Source: Microvelia longipes (lineage: Eukaryota > Arthropoda > Insecta > Hemiptera > Veliidae). From it: a stretch of DNA of 64,000 nt. A model generated the notes under the pieces. That model was not told where the DNA came from, searched no databases, and was given only the letters and a program-made list of their open reading frames with translations. Shown here one piece after another: positions 38,201 to 51,500 of this stretch. The DNA lies in assembly GCA_018340805.1 (NCBI GenBank), contig JACMZG010001863.1, positions 21,625,145-21,689,144 on the forward strand, in the 5' to 3' direction. The first letter of the stretch is position 1. Every line of letters starts with the position of its first letter. The translations under genes were made by a program, and so were the position numbers.

Positions 38201-41200
38201 TTCATATGGATTGGTGATTAGTTGGAATACGTACGTATATGTGGTTTTTACTAGATTATCGAACAATAATTCAGGGTGTGATGTGTCGCAATCATAAGTT
38301 TTCTTTGATAAGTTGACAAATTAGAACGATCAACTTTGTATTTAAAAACCTTTCATATTGTATAAATATTTATAGACATGTGATTCTATATAATTACTAG
38401 TAACAGATGTAATTTTAAATAATAATGTGGAATTGCAATGTATTATTTATCATTTGGTATTGTAATGACTTCCGGTCTTACCCAGTGATAGACTTTACTT
38501 TCTAAATCCAGTACTGACTTTTAAAATATCTATAGACAAGTCCAGACACTGAACGTGTTCATTTTTATGAACTTTAATAACGGATTAATTTCTGATTCTC
38601 TCACCTTGTACTCACCTTTAATCTCATATAGTATAAAAAGCCATATATTTGAATAATGTTATAAGGGTAATAGAACCTCTCTAGTTATTACTCGATTCTA
38701 TCGGATAATCATATTATTCATAAAAAATTGATGACTAAAAATATTAGGCGGATATTCTGCGATAGTGGGTATATTTTAAAATGAGATTATTTTAAAAAAA
38801 CAGTCTCGTAGCTTGCTTTGCTGAATATTAAATATGCATTATTTTTTATACCATATTTAATATACTATAGTAAAATATATATATCGCTATAATTGAATAG
38901 GTGGCAGTATTGGCAAGTGATTCAGGTATTGGGATGTAACCAATCTTCCGTTTCTAGGAATAGGTTAACTCCCTCATATTAAATAAAAATAAAGTATTTT
39001 AGTACTTTGAATTATTGGTACGTCATGTTAATATTTTTTTTTACTAGTCGCGTGTATATTATTTAACGTTGTTATAAGCTGTATTCTATAGCGTTATACT
39101 GTGATATATAACGTTAACTTTCAGGAAACACTATTGTGATGGGGTCCGATAGGATGAGTCATACTACATTATTAGGAAAAGGTGTTTGGACCATTGCTAA
39201 ACCTCATATTACTTTCGCAAGTTATGTGGTTGTCCGACTTACACTTGTAGTGTTGACCACCACTCAGCAGATCTTACACGTACAATTTGACTCATCAAAT
39301 ACAAATCACAGGTCACTCAGTTCCTGCATTAGATATCGATTTGCTAATGCTTATAGAAGTGTTCTCTAAGCGTAAATAGGACTACGGTTTGATGTGTGTT
39401 TAGTTTGGCAGTTCTTGTTCTACTTGAGTTTATATGATTGACATAATATTTTCGTCAAGAGTACATCATACTTATGCTATTTGTGATTAATAAGATTTGC
39501 ACTTTAGTAGTAAATTTCAGACTACAACGATAATTATAATAATCTAATGTGCACTTCGAAAATATGCTCGTGCTCTCTCGCTCGAGACTAAGAAAATGAT
39601 CGCTGACTTATAATTAGATTAATGTGTTAGATTAGAAACGGTATCGTAGAATAATTATACTACGTGGTTATAGCACATGCGTACGGTATTGTGAACAAGT
39701 GTGGCCTACTCATAGGCGGCGGTGTGCATGTGGTTTCTTACGGGGTTGAGTGTGTGACGGATTGCAGAGTGGTAATAAAAAGTGTTGTGTATGTATCAGA
39801 GACGCTCGTGCTCGGGCGGAACGTTAGAAGCTTTCATGCGTACTGGGCGTGATCGTATTGCTGTCAACAACTGTCAGTGAAGCGGGCTAAGATATACATG
39901 ATTTTGGAGAAGTATGGTGTCCGATTCTATGTCTATGTGAGTCTCTTAGATGCGTCACCTGTAAAGTGCTTCTAGTTGATGTATTTTCCAAATATAAGAG
40001 TCTGTACAGCGTGTTAGTTGTATATAAGCGTTATTATGTAACAGTATTCTATCAATTTATGGTTACCTGTATATTCATCATGTCTAGGTATAGTTTTCTA
40101 ACGTGCTAAAATGGTGATGTATAATTTATGAGTAGTGTATCTTAATACGATTATGACATATAGTCTAGCACTCGATATATATACTTAGCATCTTTCATAC
40201 TATTAATACATAATACTGCTTCCGTTACATCGGATACTTCATACGAATAAAGTGCTAGTAAACGTATGTGCCGAATATATACGCCGTCAACGTCGATCTT
40301 GACGAAGTGCTAGCGACCCAGGAGCTTCTTTGCGCCTGCGCATGTGTCGTTAATCTCGCTATTAGCTAATAAATAAACCAGTTAGTCTCTTTAATATGTG
40401 GACATGGCGAATATGAGATCACTATAGTTTTTCGAGACTATAATATTTCGTGTATTCTGGATACATAATCTGTCCTCGTGCGTTCATCTTTCGTGTCCTG
40501 TGATATGTAGTGACAAATTGGGTGATTTTTTGATGGAGATAGCAGTTAGACTAATCTTAGTACTGCAGAATTGACTCTTTTAATACATTTTTGTATAAAG
40601 ACATTATCATATTTGACAAAATACTGTAGGTTTTCGATTCCTCGTATTGAGGTTTAGATAAATTCTCAGTGACTTGTAAGTTTGAGCTCTATTGGTACTC
40701 ATCAACCTATAGTTGGTGTATGTACTCTTTTGCTTTGATTGACTAAAACTATTCACAATAGTTGGTCTGGAGAAGGGTTTATATGTATATTATTGAAGTT
40801 ACCATGAAGGCCAGTCATGTATTGTATCGTGTTATATAGTGTTATTATGCATGTAGCTCTGATATAAGACCTTGATTAGTGATGTTACAATATTTAATTT
40901 GGTAAACAAATGTCTGAAATTTCAGACTGTGGCATTTTTTACGTTATTGGACTCTAAAATTATTAAATGTAAAGCCAATGCACCTATAGTATACTTATGT
41001 TCGCTTGAAGCCATTACAATATACTAGAACGTTGTTAATCTCTAGAAAGCGGCTGTGCAATAAATGATCTTTAATATTATCACTTTGCCTGAATAGCCAG
41101 CATGCGAACTCGCTCGGTCATGATAATCTCTATCTTACTTAAAAGCTCATTTATTGATAGATCTTCGTTGTTATCTTAATTCTCCTTTAATAGACCGATC

Positions 41201-41480
41201 AGCTCAAAGTGGTATTATCATTATATACCTGACAAGGTCTCGCAGACCAATTGTATTGTGCTCGATCGTATTATAGGTCAACTCTAACTATCTGAAAGTC
41301 GAGTGGACTGCTGTGTGAGTGTGTGAGTATTAATCGACCCTAAGTGATGAGTGCGATTAGGTGTTGTGGATGGTAGGTCAGTCTTGTGAATTAATGCTCC
41401 AATTGTGACGTATATGTGATAGTATTATTCATCATCCTTTGAAGTCCGAGCTATTTAATTTAATTAAATCAATCATAGTC
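35270..41480. other. 6-kb compositional island without recognisable genes
   Basis: Runs of six or more A or T are scarce here, while GTAT, TATG, CTCGC and CGAT steps are frequent. The base mix is more even than on either side, reaching near-balanced composition at about 39.66-39.86 kb. None of the window's repeat families or hairpins occurs inside it. The longest frames are 60-131 codons and match nothing I know. It may be foreign DNA, a non-coding transcript locus or an old satellite. Confidence 0.45.
36404..36799 (-). CDS. unrecognised 131-codon hydrophobic frame
   Basis: ATG at 36797-36799, stop at 36404. The translation starts MELSNGFTSK and would have three or four membrane-like segments. 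However, the plus strand here is strongly purine-rich over 400 bases, so any minus-strand frame will look hydrophobic. No promoter, splice site or homologue is evident. Probably not a gene. Confidence 0.15.
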   Translation of the reverse strand: MELSNGFTSKIVLYFRMISNLEYYLIFMIVFLGLYLITRFIFSLVCLICPFSVLLLSGHAITSLILCVFMLLDYLNLVLFYINSMSFGSLVVLSLGISNIFMSISIYKQLLTAFSYNFRVYLFRTNSFRYN

Positions 41481-42660
41481 CGATTATATCGTTTGACATT
41501 TATATAACTTTATATGTTAAAAAATAACATTTTTCACTTATAAATTGAGGAATAGGACAGCAACTATGTGGCTCAAAGCGGCCTTCAGCGCTGACGCAGC
41601 GGAGCGGCCAAAAGACCGAAGGCCTCTATTTTATGTGCCTTACATATTATTAATTTTCTACTTTAAATTGTATTTTGTCATTTTTTTGTTTCAGGTACAT
41701 TTTTATTACGTATACACCAACCCACCGTAGTCTTAGTGAGTTTTATATAGTTAAAGTTATTCATTGTAAAAATTTTATAGTAGATACAATTTACAGTATT
41801 CAATCTAGTAGTAGTATAGTATCTAATTATAGTATTCTATCGTCTATAGTTGAAATAGATAGACTCTTTATAACTGTAACGGAAATGTGAATCATAGTTA
41901 TGGAATTTTTTTGGAATTCCTCATGTTATGTAATACAGTTTTTTACAGTGATGTAATGTCACCAAGATAAACTTAATATTTTATAACAACGTTTCCATTT
42001 GTAATTTTTACTTCTTAAAATTAATCTAGGGCGAGAATATGATTGAACTATAGAAATCTGTAATTATATATTATCAATTTGCCACGTTTAGACTCAAAAC
42101 AAATTAAAATCATTAAGGATTAGAAATGTATAAAGTCTTAAATATTTGATTTATCGTTGGAAATCAATATTTTTCATTTTACAAATTTATACGTTTTCTT
42201 TTTTTCGGTGGACAAGCCTTGTTTTGTATCGAAACCAGACGAAGGCGGGAAGGGGTTTCGGAACATAAATTTATACTATAACTTTAAAGGTCTAGGGAAT
42301 TTTCAATCAAAACCATGTCGATATGGTTTATATTTATGTATGAAATTCGTGAATTTTAAGTTACGCCCTTAAATAATGTACATTAATGAAAACAAATTCA
42401 TTAATTGCCGGTCAAGGTAACGGTATCTATTTTTTATACTTTTGCAGAACGGTATCATCTTTTGGCTTCACTTGGTGTAATGCTAATAAGGGTTTGAGCG
42501 AGTACAACGTTTCCTAAAATAACGCTACTTTTTTTACCAGAGCTGCGTATTACATCTGAATAAAAAATAATCAGTGTCTACACAAAGTGGTACCTTTCAT
42601 ATTCATCACCCTGAGTGGCTTTGTTTCTATGTACCAATATCTCTAAATTTCCGGGATTCC
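41481..42660. other. non-coding; possible decayed coding patch at 42.2 kb
   Basis: A GC-rich block at 41565-41630 (GCGGAGCGGCC, GACCGAAGGCCT) shares the phrase GACCGAAGGCCTC with 55311. The frame at 42157-42372 is discussed under rejected items. No gene is supported. Confidence 0.35.
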
Positions 42661-42667
42661 CTACAGT

Positions 42668-43062
42668 GTTACCTTTTGACATGTACATAACTACATTTAC
42701 CCAATATGAATACTTAAAGTTGGTACACCAAAATGCATCTCCTCTACTATCTTTGATTCTAATATATCTGTCGGCTAAAATTGGTTACTGTCCCCGCTAA
42801 GTTGATTAATTATTTTTAGAATAACTAATTACTTTTTGGCAATCGTCGTCTTTGTATGCCAATTAGATTACCGAAGTGTGTTTTTCTACGGTAAGTCTTG
42901 AATTTCAAATTTAAGTTTACTACTACAAACTAAAACTACGCTACATGTATAAACAATTCGAAACGATATTACTAAATTCCATACACAGTTATCGGTTGAC
43001 ATATATAACTACATTGACCCAATATGAATACCCAAAATTGGTTCCCTAGAATGCATAATTTT
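42668..43062. repeat. direct repeat pair, ~70 bp each
   Basis: TTGACATGTACATAACTACA..CCCAATATGAATAC..GGTACACCAAAATGCAT at 42676-42740 recurs at about 42996-43060 with few changes, 320 bases apart. Confidence 0.7.
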
Positions 43063-43098
43063 CATACATCATTTTCTGAATGAATCGTTTCTAAATAG

Positions 43099-43290
43099 GT
43101 GGATTGGGCGTCCTGTTGCTTGACCAGCTAGACATCATGCTCTTGGACTGCTATGTTTGGGAAAGATTGAAGGGATTGGAGTACAAAGAAGTTCTAACGA
43201 CTCGAACAGAATCTGAAGGGCTTTTGATTCTTTGCGACGACTTGAAGTGACATCTGAACGGCTTTGCAGCCATTGCAGAGTTTTGTCATG
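43099..43290 (+). pseudogene. Tc1/mariner-superfamily transposase fragment (C-terminal DDE part)
   Basis: Translation gives RWIGRPVA, stop, PAR, then after a frameshift LLDCYVWERLKGLEYKEVLT and TRTESEG..CDDLK. This is the pattern W..RSPDLNPLD(Y/F)xVWGxLKxxVY of the C-terminal DDE domain of Tc1/mariner-type transposases. One in-frame stop, at least one frameshift and loss of everything upstream mark it as dead. No TIRs were found next to it. Confidence 0.6.
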
Positions 43291-43479
43291 AAAAAAAAAA
43301 TTCAGAGCCATTCAAAACCTATAAGAGTCTGTCTGATGCAAAAAAGGTTCTTTTCAGAACCATCTAAACATAATTGGAGTCTTTAGTGGTATTTGAAATT
43401 AAGTAACGAATAGTAATACTCAAGTTATATAACATGAACCGGAAACTTAGGCAAATATGGATCATTAATCACGGAAAAT

Positions 43480-43630
43480 TTTGAAAAAACAAGTTGTTAC
43501 GCTACTGCTCAGGTTATTATATAAAATGTGTACTGAAAAGTTAAGCAATTATAAGATTGATAAGCAAGAAAGCGCACATTTCAATGAAAATTTACCCGGC
43601 TTGCAATATCCTCCGTACTAATTATTTTTT
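43480..43630 (+). repeat. single arm of the 32.7-kb MITE family
   Basis: TTGATAAGCAAGAAAGCG, CCCGGCTTGC, CTCCGTAC and GTTACGCTACTGCTCA match the right arm at 32.83-32.98 kb. Confidence 0.65.
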
Positions 43631-43828
43631 GTTTGTTATCAGATTTTTATAAATATTATATATAGGCATAGAGAGTTTCTTATTCTTATTTATAGAATAT
43701 AAATAGTTATGTTTTATAATTAATATTAATTATAAAACAATTAAAATAAATGTATAAAATGATAATTCATTATATAGAAGAAAATATTACAATTATCAAA
43801 ATTAACGAAAATAAATCATAGTTTCTGC

Positions 43829-43900
43829 TTAATATTCGGACACTAGATGGGACGGAATAAAACTTCAAACAAACTACTCCTATCTAGTGTCCGAAAAATA
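43829..43900. repeat. hairpin TTCGGACACTAGAT
   Basis: TTCGGACACTAGATGGGA pairs with TCCTATCTAGTGTCCGAA across a ~30-base loop. A second palindrome, GTTTTATAATTAAT..ATTAATTATAAAAC, lies at 43711-43738. Confidence 0.7.
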
Positions 43901-45792
43901 AGCATAAAACAATGGAGACTAATACTAAAAATAATTATAGTTTCTGAATTTAGAAACGCACAATTTTTTTGTATGCAATATTTTATTAAGTAATGTGCTC
44001 TTTGTAGAATACGTCAATGAAAAAACCACTTTTAGCAAAAAGTGTTATTATATAGGAAAACGCGCTTTGTAGGAAGCGTTTAATAAGTAATGCCCCTTTT
44101 TATCTATTTTATATTTATGTTAAAAAAAATTATTGTCATCTTTCTTTTGGCGCCCCTCCAATGGAACTCTAGGGGGGTGGCTCCCCCTTGCTCGGCCCGT
44201 CCCGACTGCTACTTATACTACACTTTTAAAAGAATGTACCTGCGTGTACATAACTAACGAACTAATATTTATCCGTATACCAACTTAAATATTAGGGCAA
44301 CACAACATAAAAACTCTTTCAATGCGACATGTAAAAATATTAAGTTTTAAATTTACGAATAATTTTTATACAAAACTTTTTTTTGGAATAATTTTTATAC
44401 AAATTTTTTTTGGAATAATTTTTTTTTGGATAAGAATTTAAACCCTCATATTGTTGTAGGAAACCAAGCTTATGAAAACGATATATTAATTCAAATTTAA
44501 ATCTAATCTAATACCTACATTTTTTCTGGCCTTATTAATCTTATTTGGATAACAGGAAAAGTCCTTATAAGGCGACCTATTGAGAAAACTAGAGTAAAGT
44601 CTAGTTTTTTAAATATACTTCTCTCCATTTAGGGATGAGGATATGAAGATACTACTAAAGTAGTCTAATGGTTTTATAAAACTGTAGCAGCAGCACGTAG
44701 GTAGATGTCCTCCCGGTACAGGGGTGAGTAGCGGGAAGGTACGTCCTTGACGAGGCCACATCCCACCTCTACCTTATGTAAAGGTCAGACTAATGTCTTT
44801 CTTTTTTACTTTATCAAGCCCCTACTGATGCAAGAAAATTTTACTTATTCAACATAAATATATGACTATCGATAATTTATAATTGTGTAAATTTATCCAC
44901 CTATTTAACTTTTAGTTTCATAAATATTTACAAACGAACAATTATTTAAATTTATTTGTTTATTTCTTTCTTGCTTTATCGTCGTATCAATTGATATTTT
45001 GTTCGATTAAATACAACAAAGATTTCATTGATCCTTCAACTTGACTCAAGTTGAGTAGTAAACAAAGCATAGTGCGTTGTAATATTATTTACTACGCACT
45101 ACCTCCTACGGTCTATTTCATATCTTTCAATACACTTAACGGTTATTACCTTATTATAAATCTTCTATTATTTCTTTAATATTGACGTCTATTCAACTTT
45201 TTAGTTATATAGAAGATCCTTTCTTATGTTTTTCTGAAATTTTTCTTTTCCTTGTGTGTTAAATAAGCTTAACTTTAGCGAATATAATTTTATTATTTTT
45301 TCCAGCCGCCATTATATGATATTTAAAGCAATGTAAATTTCCTTTTCTTTCTTTCGATATTATTCATTCTTTTTTCTTATATTCTTTTATCCTTTCTATC
45401 TTATTTTTTTTTCGATTTAATCCCGCCGTTCTATGACATTTAAAAGCAAAGCTTTGTGCGTTTATTTTAATATTAGTGCAAATTTATTTTTCATCCTTTT
45501 TATTTCTTCTACTGAAGATAATATAATTCGCATAGTTAAAAAAAAATTGTAGGTGGCCAACCTGTTTGCTTCCAGTGACAGAACACTTGTATCGAACAGG
45601 TGGCCTCGGATTTTTTTCTAATCACATTAGATTTGCTTACAACACTTTGGACTCTTCTTCTTCTTCGTCTTTGGACTCCTTCGCTTGTCCTCAAATAGTA
45701 TTCACATTAGTTTTATTCCCAGCGGCCGCCATCCAGGCACTGCCCTCGCTCGATTCAGCTTTACTGATATAATCTATCAAAAACAATAAATA
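43901..45792. other. AT-rich non-coding
   Basis: Three imperfect copies of GGAATAATTTTTATACAAA at 44330-44425. A GC-richer patch at 44155-44215 recalls the GC block of the 15-kb foldback arm without clear identity. No gene. Confidence 0.4.
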
Positions 45793-45824
45793 TACTTGCC
45801 GCATTCAAACGAATGCGGCAAGTA
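45793..45824. repeat. perfect hairpin
   Basis: TACTTGCCGCATTC pairs perfectly with GAATGCGGCAAGTA, four-base loop AAAC. Confidence 0.85.
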
Positions 45825-45869
45825 AAATAACGAAACTTATTATACGTACAGGGATACACTTTACGTTAT

Positions 45870-46370
45870 TCCATTAAGTTGAAAATTGTACCAAATTTCA
45901 ACTCAATTGGTTTATTTTTCAATTAAAAAACTTATACGTTTTAAAAACTAAAAATGTCATTTGATAAAATTTAATCTTATGCTGATAATGTAGTGGGACT
46001 TGATGGGACCACATATGATGGTAACTTAAATTCCAAATCTCACACTAATCGACAAATGTTTCCACGTTTTATGATTTTTCGTAATTTTTACTTAGTCATC
46101 ATTGCGGGTTATTGACATCATAAAAAATATTTTCCGCATTGCACAACTAGACCTAAAAATTGATTTTTTTCCAAGTTTCAACTCTAGCATAAATACATTG
46201 AGAGATATGATGCTACCAGACATACACACAAACACTGAAAAGTTTGTAAAAACCACATAGGATGTTTTAAAGACACCTAAAACCGAAAATTCCGGTGACA
46301 TCCCGGTTTCGAATTTCCAAACACAATACTTTTTCTATATAGAGCTAAATAAGGAAAAGTAAAAAGTTAT
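45870..46370 (-). repeat. family I copy (proximal half)
   Basis: Contains GTCATCATTGCGGGTTATTG, 'caagtttcaactctagca', 'gatgctaccagacatacaca', ATTCCGGTGACATCCCGG and the outer GGAAAAGTAAAAAG box, all in minus orientation. Confidence 0.75.
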
Positions 46371-47763
46371 TTGAATTTTTACAATTTTAATCAGATTAAA
46401 TACGATCAAAGAGTCTTAAAAAAATATTAAAAGTAAAATATAAAAGGTCTTACAAAAAGTAATGAATAAAATATTTTTTGCTACCTTAAATCCACAGGAG
46501 CTCAAATGAGCATTTTGAGGTTTTTCAAATTAATTTTTGTGTTAATCTAAGTAACACATTATTTCAAAGTCCAATGATTCTCTGTTTCCTAGAGGATATA
46601 GATAATTCATTCTTTTTTCTGCCTAAAAATATTATATTCTATTATTAGAATAATCACGTAATTCTTGCAAATTGACTTAATTTTCCCTGATTCGTTCTTC
46701 AAACCCTTACTCGAGTGTTTTTGGTACATTCAAGTCATGTAAAACTGTGTCAAGTTGGGTTCATACACACTCAATTATTATTAAGAGGCCAGGGGCGTGT
46801 GGTGCATACTGATCTCTATATTGTTATTTACAAGACTGTCTCAACCGATTTCACCTTGCTATGTGTCTGCGTAGTGAGAGCGTCACGCACAATCAGCGTA
46901 TTATGCTAGTGCGTTATACAGATAAAATTACTTGAATTAAAATTGCTAACATTATTTTGATTTTTAAAAAGTATTTTCCAATCAAAATTTAATTTAAACA
47001 AAAAAACTTTTTCAGACTTTTATTTTGTTGCACGTGTTCTGTTTACACGTTTTTAACATATTTGTTTTTTAACAAAATCTGAAGTTAACAAAAAATATAA
47101 CTCGAAAAAGTAAAACAACTAAACCTTGGTGGATTTGAAATGGAACGAAAGGGTGTTTTCACGTCAACTAACCATCAAATTTTATTGTTATGTGTTTTTG
47201 CTTTTAAGCTTTTATTTCACTGTCTGGATATTTTTTTCGTAAACATAAACAATGAAATGTTTGAATAAATTTCTTCTTACTTTGCCTTGTTTGGATTTTA
47301 TTTTTGTTGCGTGTTTGCCTTTCATGAATATAAATATTGAACTTGGACGATAGAAGATTATTTTGAACTACTTTATTATTTTGATTCTTACACGCACATT
47401 ATGTGATAACTGTTTTGAACTATAGATCAACTTACGAGTGATTTAAGTTGGTAATTTTAATATTATGATGACCCTGATATTTACTGCTACAATTAGAGTA
47501 ATTTTTAAGCTTTTTATTTTTTTATACTATTTCTAAATTTAGAATAATCATTTGTATACTTATAATAATTTATTTTTCGTTTTAGTAAATTTAAAGAACT
47601 AATATATATACAATTTTATTTAAATATGAAGTCCTACTAGCATTATTTATTTATTTTTAACAAGAAGAACAGATACAAATGTCCAATACAATTTAAAAAA
47701 AATAGATATTAAAATAATTAAACAAAAAATGTCACTATAAAATAATAAAAGTATATGAACTTA
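46371..47763. other. AT-rich non-coding
   Basis: Nothing recognised. Frames of 61-69 codons here are chance. Confidence 0.4.
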
Positions 47764-47900
47764 ATAGTCCAAGAGCCAGACCAGAAAAAACGTGACCCAT
47801 TTTGCACCAAACCAAATTTCTCCGAAAAGACGCCTAAATTATGATGAAAAATCACAGTTTGCCCATCCTGAGCGGAGCCCCTCATAAGACTGCGTATACT
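47764..47900. repeat. solo end of the GTCCAAGAGCCAGA TIR family
   Basis: TAGTCCAAGAGCCAGA here matches boxes at 14471 and 9250 and the TIR at 59874. No inverted partner is visible close by. Confidence 0.4.
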
Positions 47901-48266
47901 CAAAACTTCGTATAAATTTCAACTTTCTTGAAACAAGCGACCCCCTGCGGGTCGTATGCAAAACATAAAGAGAACCTACTTTAAAGGTGACAGAATGTTC
48001 TATAAAACGAGTGTTTAATCATCAAAATCCGACTACTACAACCAAAGATAGCTGCTGAATATACCATAAAGGTGCAGCAGTTTTGTAATTTTTTAGACAA
48101 ACAATTAATATTTAAACTGATTATTGTAATTTTGTATTTTTGAAGTATATAATTCCATTATTAGTTAATTGCTTCTAAACGAACAACTATATTATAGATT
48201 TAATACCGTGATTTGTTTTCCTATGTGAAACACATTATATTATGACACATTATATTAGTTTCATTT

Positions 48267-48632
48267 CTTAAGGGGATCCCGCAAAGAGTGGGGGTAAAAA
48301 TCAATTCAACGGAAATATCTCTGGTTCTAAGCAAAATATCAAAATTCTAAGACGGTACTTTACTTCTAATTTTTATTCTGCACATTTTAAGACTCATTTC
48401 AACCTTCTGGAGCAAACAACAGTGGCGCAATTTGAGAACTATAATTTTTAAAGTAGTTCTCAAATTGCGCCACTGTTTTTTGCTCCAGAAGGTTGAAATG
48501 AGTCTTAAAATGTGCAGAATAAAAATTAGAAGTGAAGTACCGTCTTAGAATTTTGATATTTTGCCGAGAACCGGAGATATTTCCATTTAAGTGATTTTTA
48601 CCCCCCCCCCCTCTTTGCAGGATCGCCTTAAG
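48267..48632. mobile_element. 366-bp foldback MITE bounded by TTAA
   Basis: Arms of about 170 bases are almost perfectly inverted from GGGGATCCCGCAAAGAG to GTGGCGCAATTTGAGAACTA, with a loop of about 12 bases. Both ends sit in CTTAAG, so TTAA is the likely duplicated target, as for piggyBac-class elements. High arm identity suggests a recent origin or gene conversion. No ORF. Confidence 0.85.
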
Positions 48633-48726
48633 CTCAAAGAAAGACAGTGCCTACAAGCTTGCCTAGTTTTAAGACAGACACATCTTTAGCATGTCTTTGC
48701 TAGAAGAGTAATGAGGCAGTCAATTA

Positions 48727-48790
48727 CTTGTAATTAAGTAATTACAAGAACTGTAAAATACGCTAAGTACACATAGCGTATTTTACAGTT
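48727..48790. repeat. two adjacent perfect hairpins
   Basis: CTTGTAATTAA..TTAATTACAAG type palindrome (48727-48748) is followed directly by AACTGTAAAATACGCTA..TAGCGTATTTTACAGTT (48749-48790). Same arrangement as 21992-22050. Confidence 0.85.
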
Positions 48791-48899
48791 GATCATATTT
48801 TATACTCAGTTAATACAATTCGTTTCTTAATACAAACGGTATTATTTAAGTAAAATAATGGTTATGGTTTGTCGAAATGTTATGTGTTAAATTCGATCT

Positions 48900-49100
48900 C
48901 CTCTCAAGCTGCATACAGCTGATCGGGAAAGTGATCTGGAATCCAACCCTCTAATTCTAGCGTATCCTACTGGATTCACTCCTTATGGTTCTTTCAGCGT
49001 AATTTATAAGATCCGCGGATTTAGTATGCTGTGTGAACCTAGTGATTGACTTAGCACCGCAAATGGGGTAAAAGAAGCCCTCTTTGCGTACATCCTTTAT
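48900..49100. repeat. dispersed repeat shared with 13.07 kb
   Basis: TCCGCGGATTTAGTATG and GTGTGAAC here match inverted sequence at 13066-13100, and 'ggaatccaaccct' / 'ggaatccagcct' also correspond. Family unknown. Confidence 0.5.
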
Positions 49101-49160
49101 TTACAGCAGCTCTAATGGAGATGCTATACACACCCTAACAACAACTTAGATAACACAGAT

Positions 49161-49252
49161 TTGATGCTTACACGCTTAAGTGTCATGATGCTTACGCTTA
49201 AGTGTCATGATGCTTACGCTTAAGTGTCATAATGCTTACGCTTAAGTGTCAT
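49161..49252. repeat. 22-bp tandem repeat, four units
   Basis: ATGCTTACGCTTAAGTGTCA plus TG, four near-identical copies. Each contains the palindrome GCTTAAG(T). Confidence 0.9.
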
Positions 49253-49789
49253 TATTTTCAATGACCTTATTGTGTACATTAGTGTTCTATTTTTATTTAT
49301 GCAGCAAAATTATATCTTTAGTTTAGATGTTCTATAAATACATTTGTTTATGTTTATAAAATTGAAAGTTGAATGAAAGATCAATATTAACTTGTTTTCT
49401 CGGTTGAATAGTTTTCACGACACACGTGAGAATAAAAGGACGCCTACTCCACTTTACGCCTACAGCTCTGCGCAGCCTTTCCTCGGCTATATTTAGCCCG
49501 ACTCTATAAATTCATCTCTTTTCTGAAAAATATTTTTAATCAAGTTTATTTCATTCATTTTATTTATCATTATATTACGATTTTATTTTATTTATGAAAC
49601 ATTTGTAATAATGGTAAAAAAAATCTCAGTTGGAAGTACATCATAATTTCTAATTTTGTCCCTATTTCAGCACCTACTTAAAAACAAAAGGCCTACGTCC
49701 GCGGCGTTAGCGCGTTGCTGCCGACGCCTCTACGCGTAAAAGTGAACCACTATAAAGTACAACCGCCAGGTGGTTGTACTTAATCAGTT
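49253..49789. other. non-coding
   Basis: A GC-rich patch at 49690-49735 (GGCCTACGTCCGCGGCGTTA) stands out. No gene is seen. Confidence 0.35.
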
Positions 49790-50520
<731 letters not shown>

Positions 50521-51500
50521 TTCGCTAAATAATAAAATAGTGCTTTAAGCATAGATTAAGTGATTTTTGTCCCTTTCGCCATTTAGTGGCTTGTTATTGA
50601 CTCCTGATTGTATATAAGTGTTGTATTACAATAATATCCAATATCATTATTAGTTAATCTTGTTTATTCGGTTATTTTTGCTTTTGCAAAATCCTCGTGA
50701 CGCGTTATCTTGCGTTATCTCATAGTTATCGCTAAATACAAGTATTTATATCGTGTTTTTTTCTCGTCAACAATTTTGTTTTTCTCTCGTATCTAGATGG
50801 GTTTAAAATAAACTGTTTGTTTAATTAATATGATTTATTTAGGTTTATACTACACACTAAACATTTTCTCCTTTTTATCAGAGACATGTGATGGAATTTT
50901 TATCATCAGCAATTGTCGCTTATAAAGTTGTTCGTATGACGGAAATGGACGAGGGAAATTAGCAGGGATCGATTCCACTTGGTCTTCTGATATAATAAAT
51001 ACATATGCGATAACTTTCGAAAGCTTTCTTAGATCAACAAGAAACTAGGTGCAAAAGTCGACTTTATTAATAATGTCCCCAATTGCTGTTCCAACTGTTA
51101 ATAAAAAGACCCAATTACAATACTGCTTTTTGATTGCATACTGTGTGAATCTACTAACTATATTCTAATTTATGTCATATCTAAGAAATTATTTTTAATT
51201 AAAAAAACAAAAAAGGTATAATTATAAAAGCGTGGCAAAATCAGATATATTAGTTGTTTCTAAAACTAAAAAGGAAAAATAAAGGTAATACAATAGTAAA
51301 ATGACATTTGTGTGATAATGTTAAAATTAAAAATAATAACCCTTTGCTGAGAATAAAGTTTTATATCATTAGAGAGCTTTGAACTGTAATATCAATTAGT
51401 TAATTACTTTATTACGTCTTTTTTACAATATCTAGTTATTATTATTTTTTTAAATAAAAGCTTTTTGTTATATACGAATGCATTAGCTATGCATTAGTAT
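50521..51500. other. AT-rich non-coding
   Basis: Nothing recognised. Confidence 0.4.

Noticed and set aside
42157..42372. Possible Kunitz/BPTI-like domain (PCFVSKPDEGGKGFR..LYYN..PCRYG)
   Set aside because: Only the DEG, YYN and YG positions agree. The second and several other cysteines of the six-Cys pattern are missing, spacing is off by one, and no acceptor precedes it. Chance or very old decay.
49161..49252. CRISPR-like array
   Set aside because: Units are contiguous 22-bp tandem repeats without unique spacers, in a eukaryotic genome. The same holds for the 36- and 54-bp arrays.
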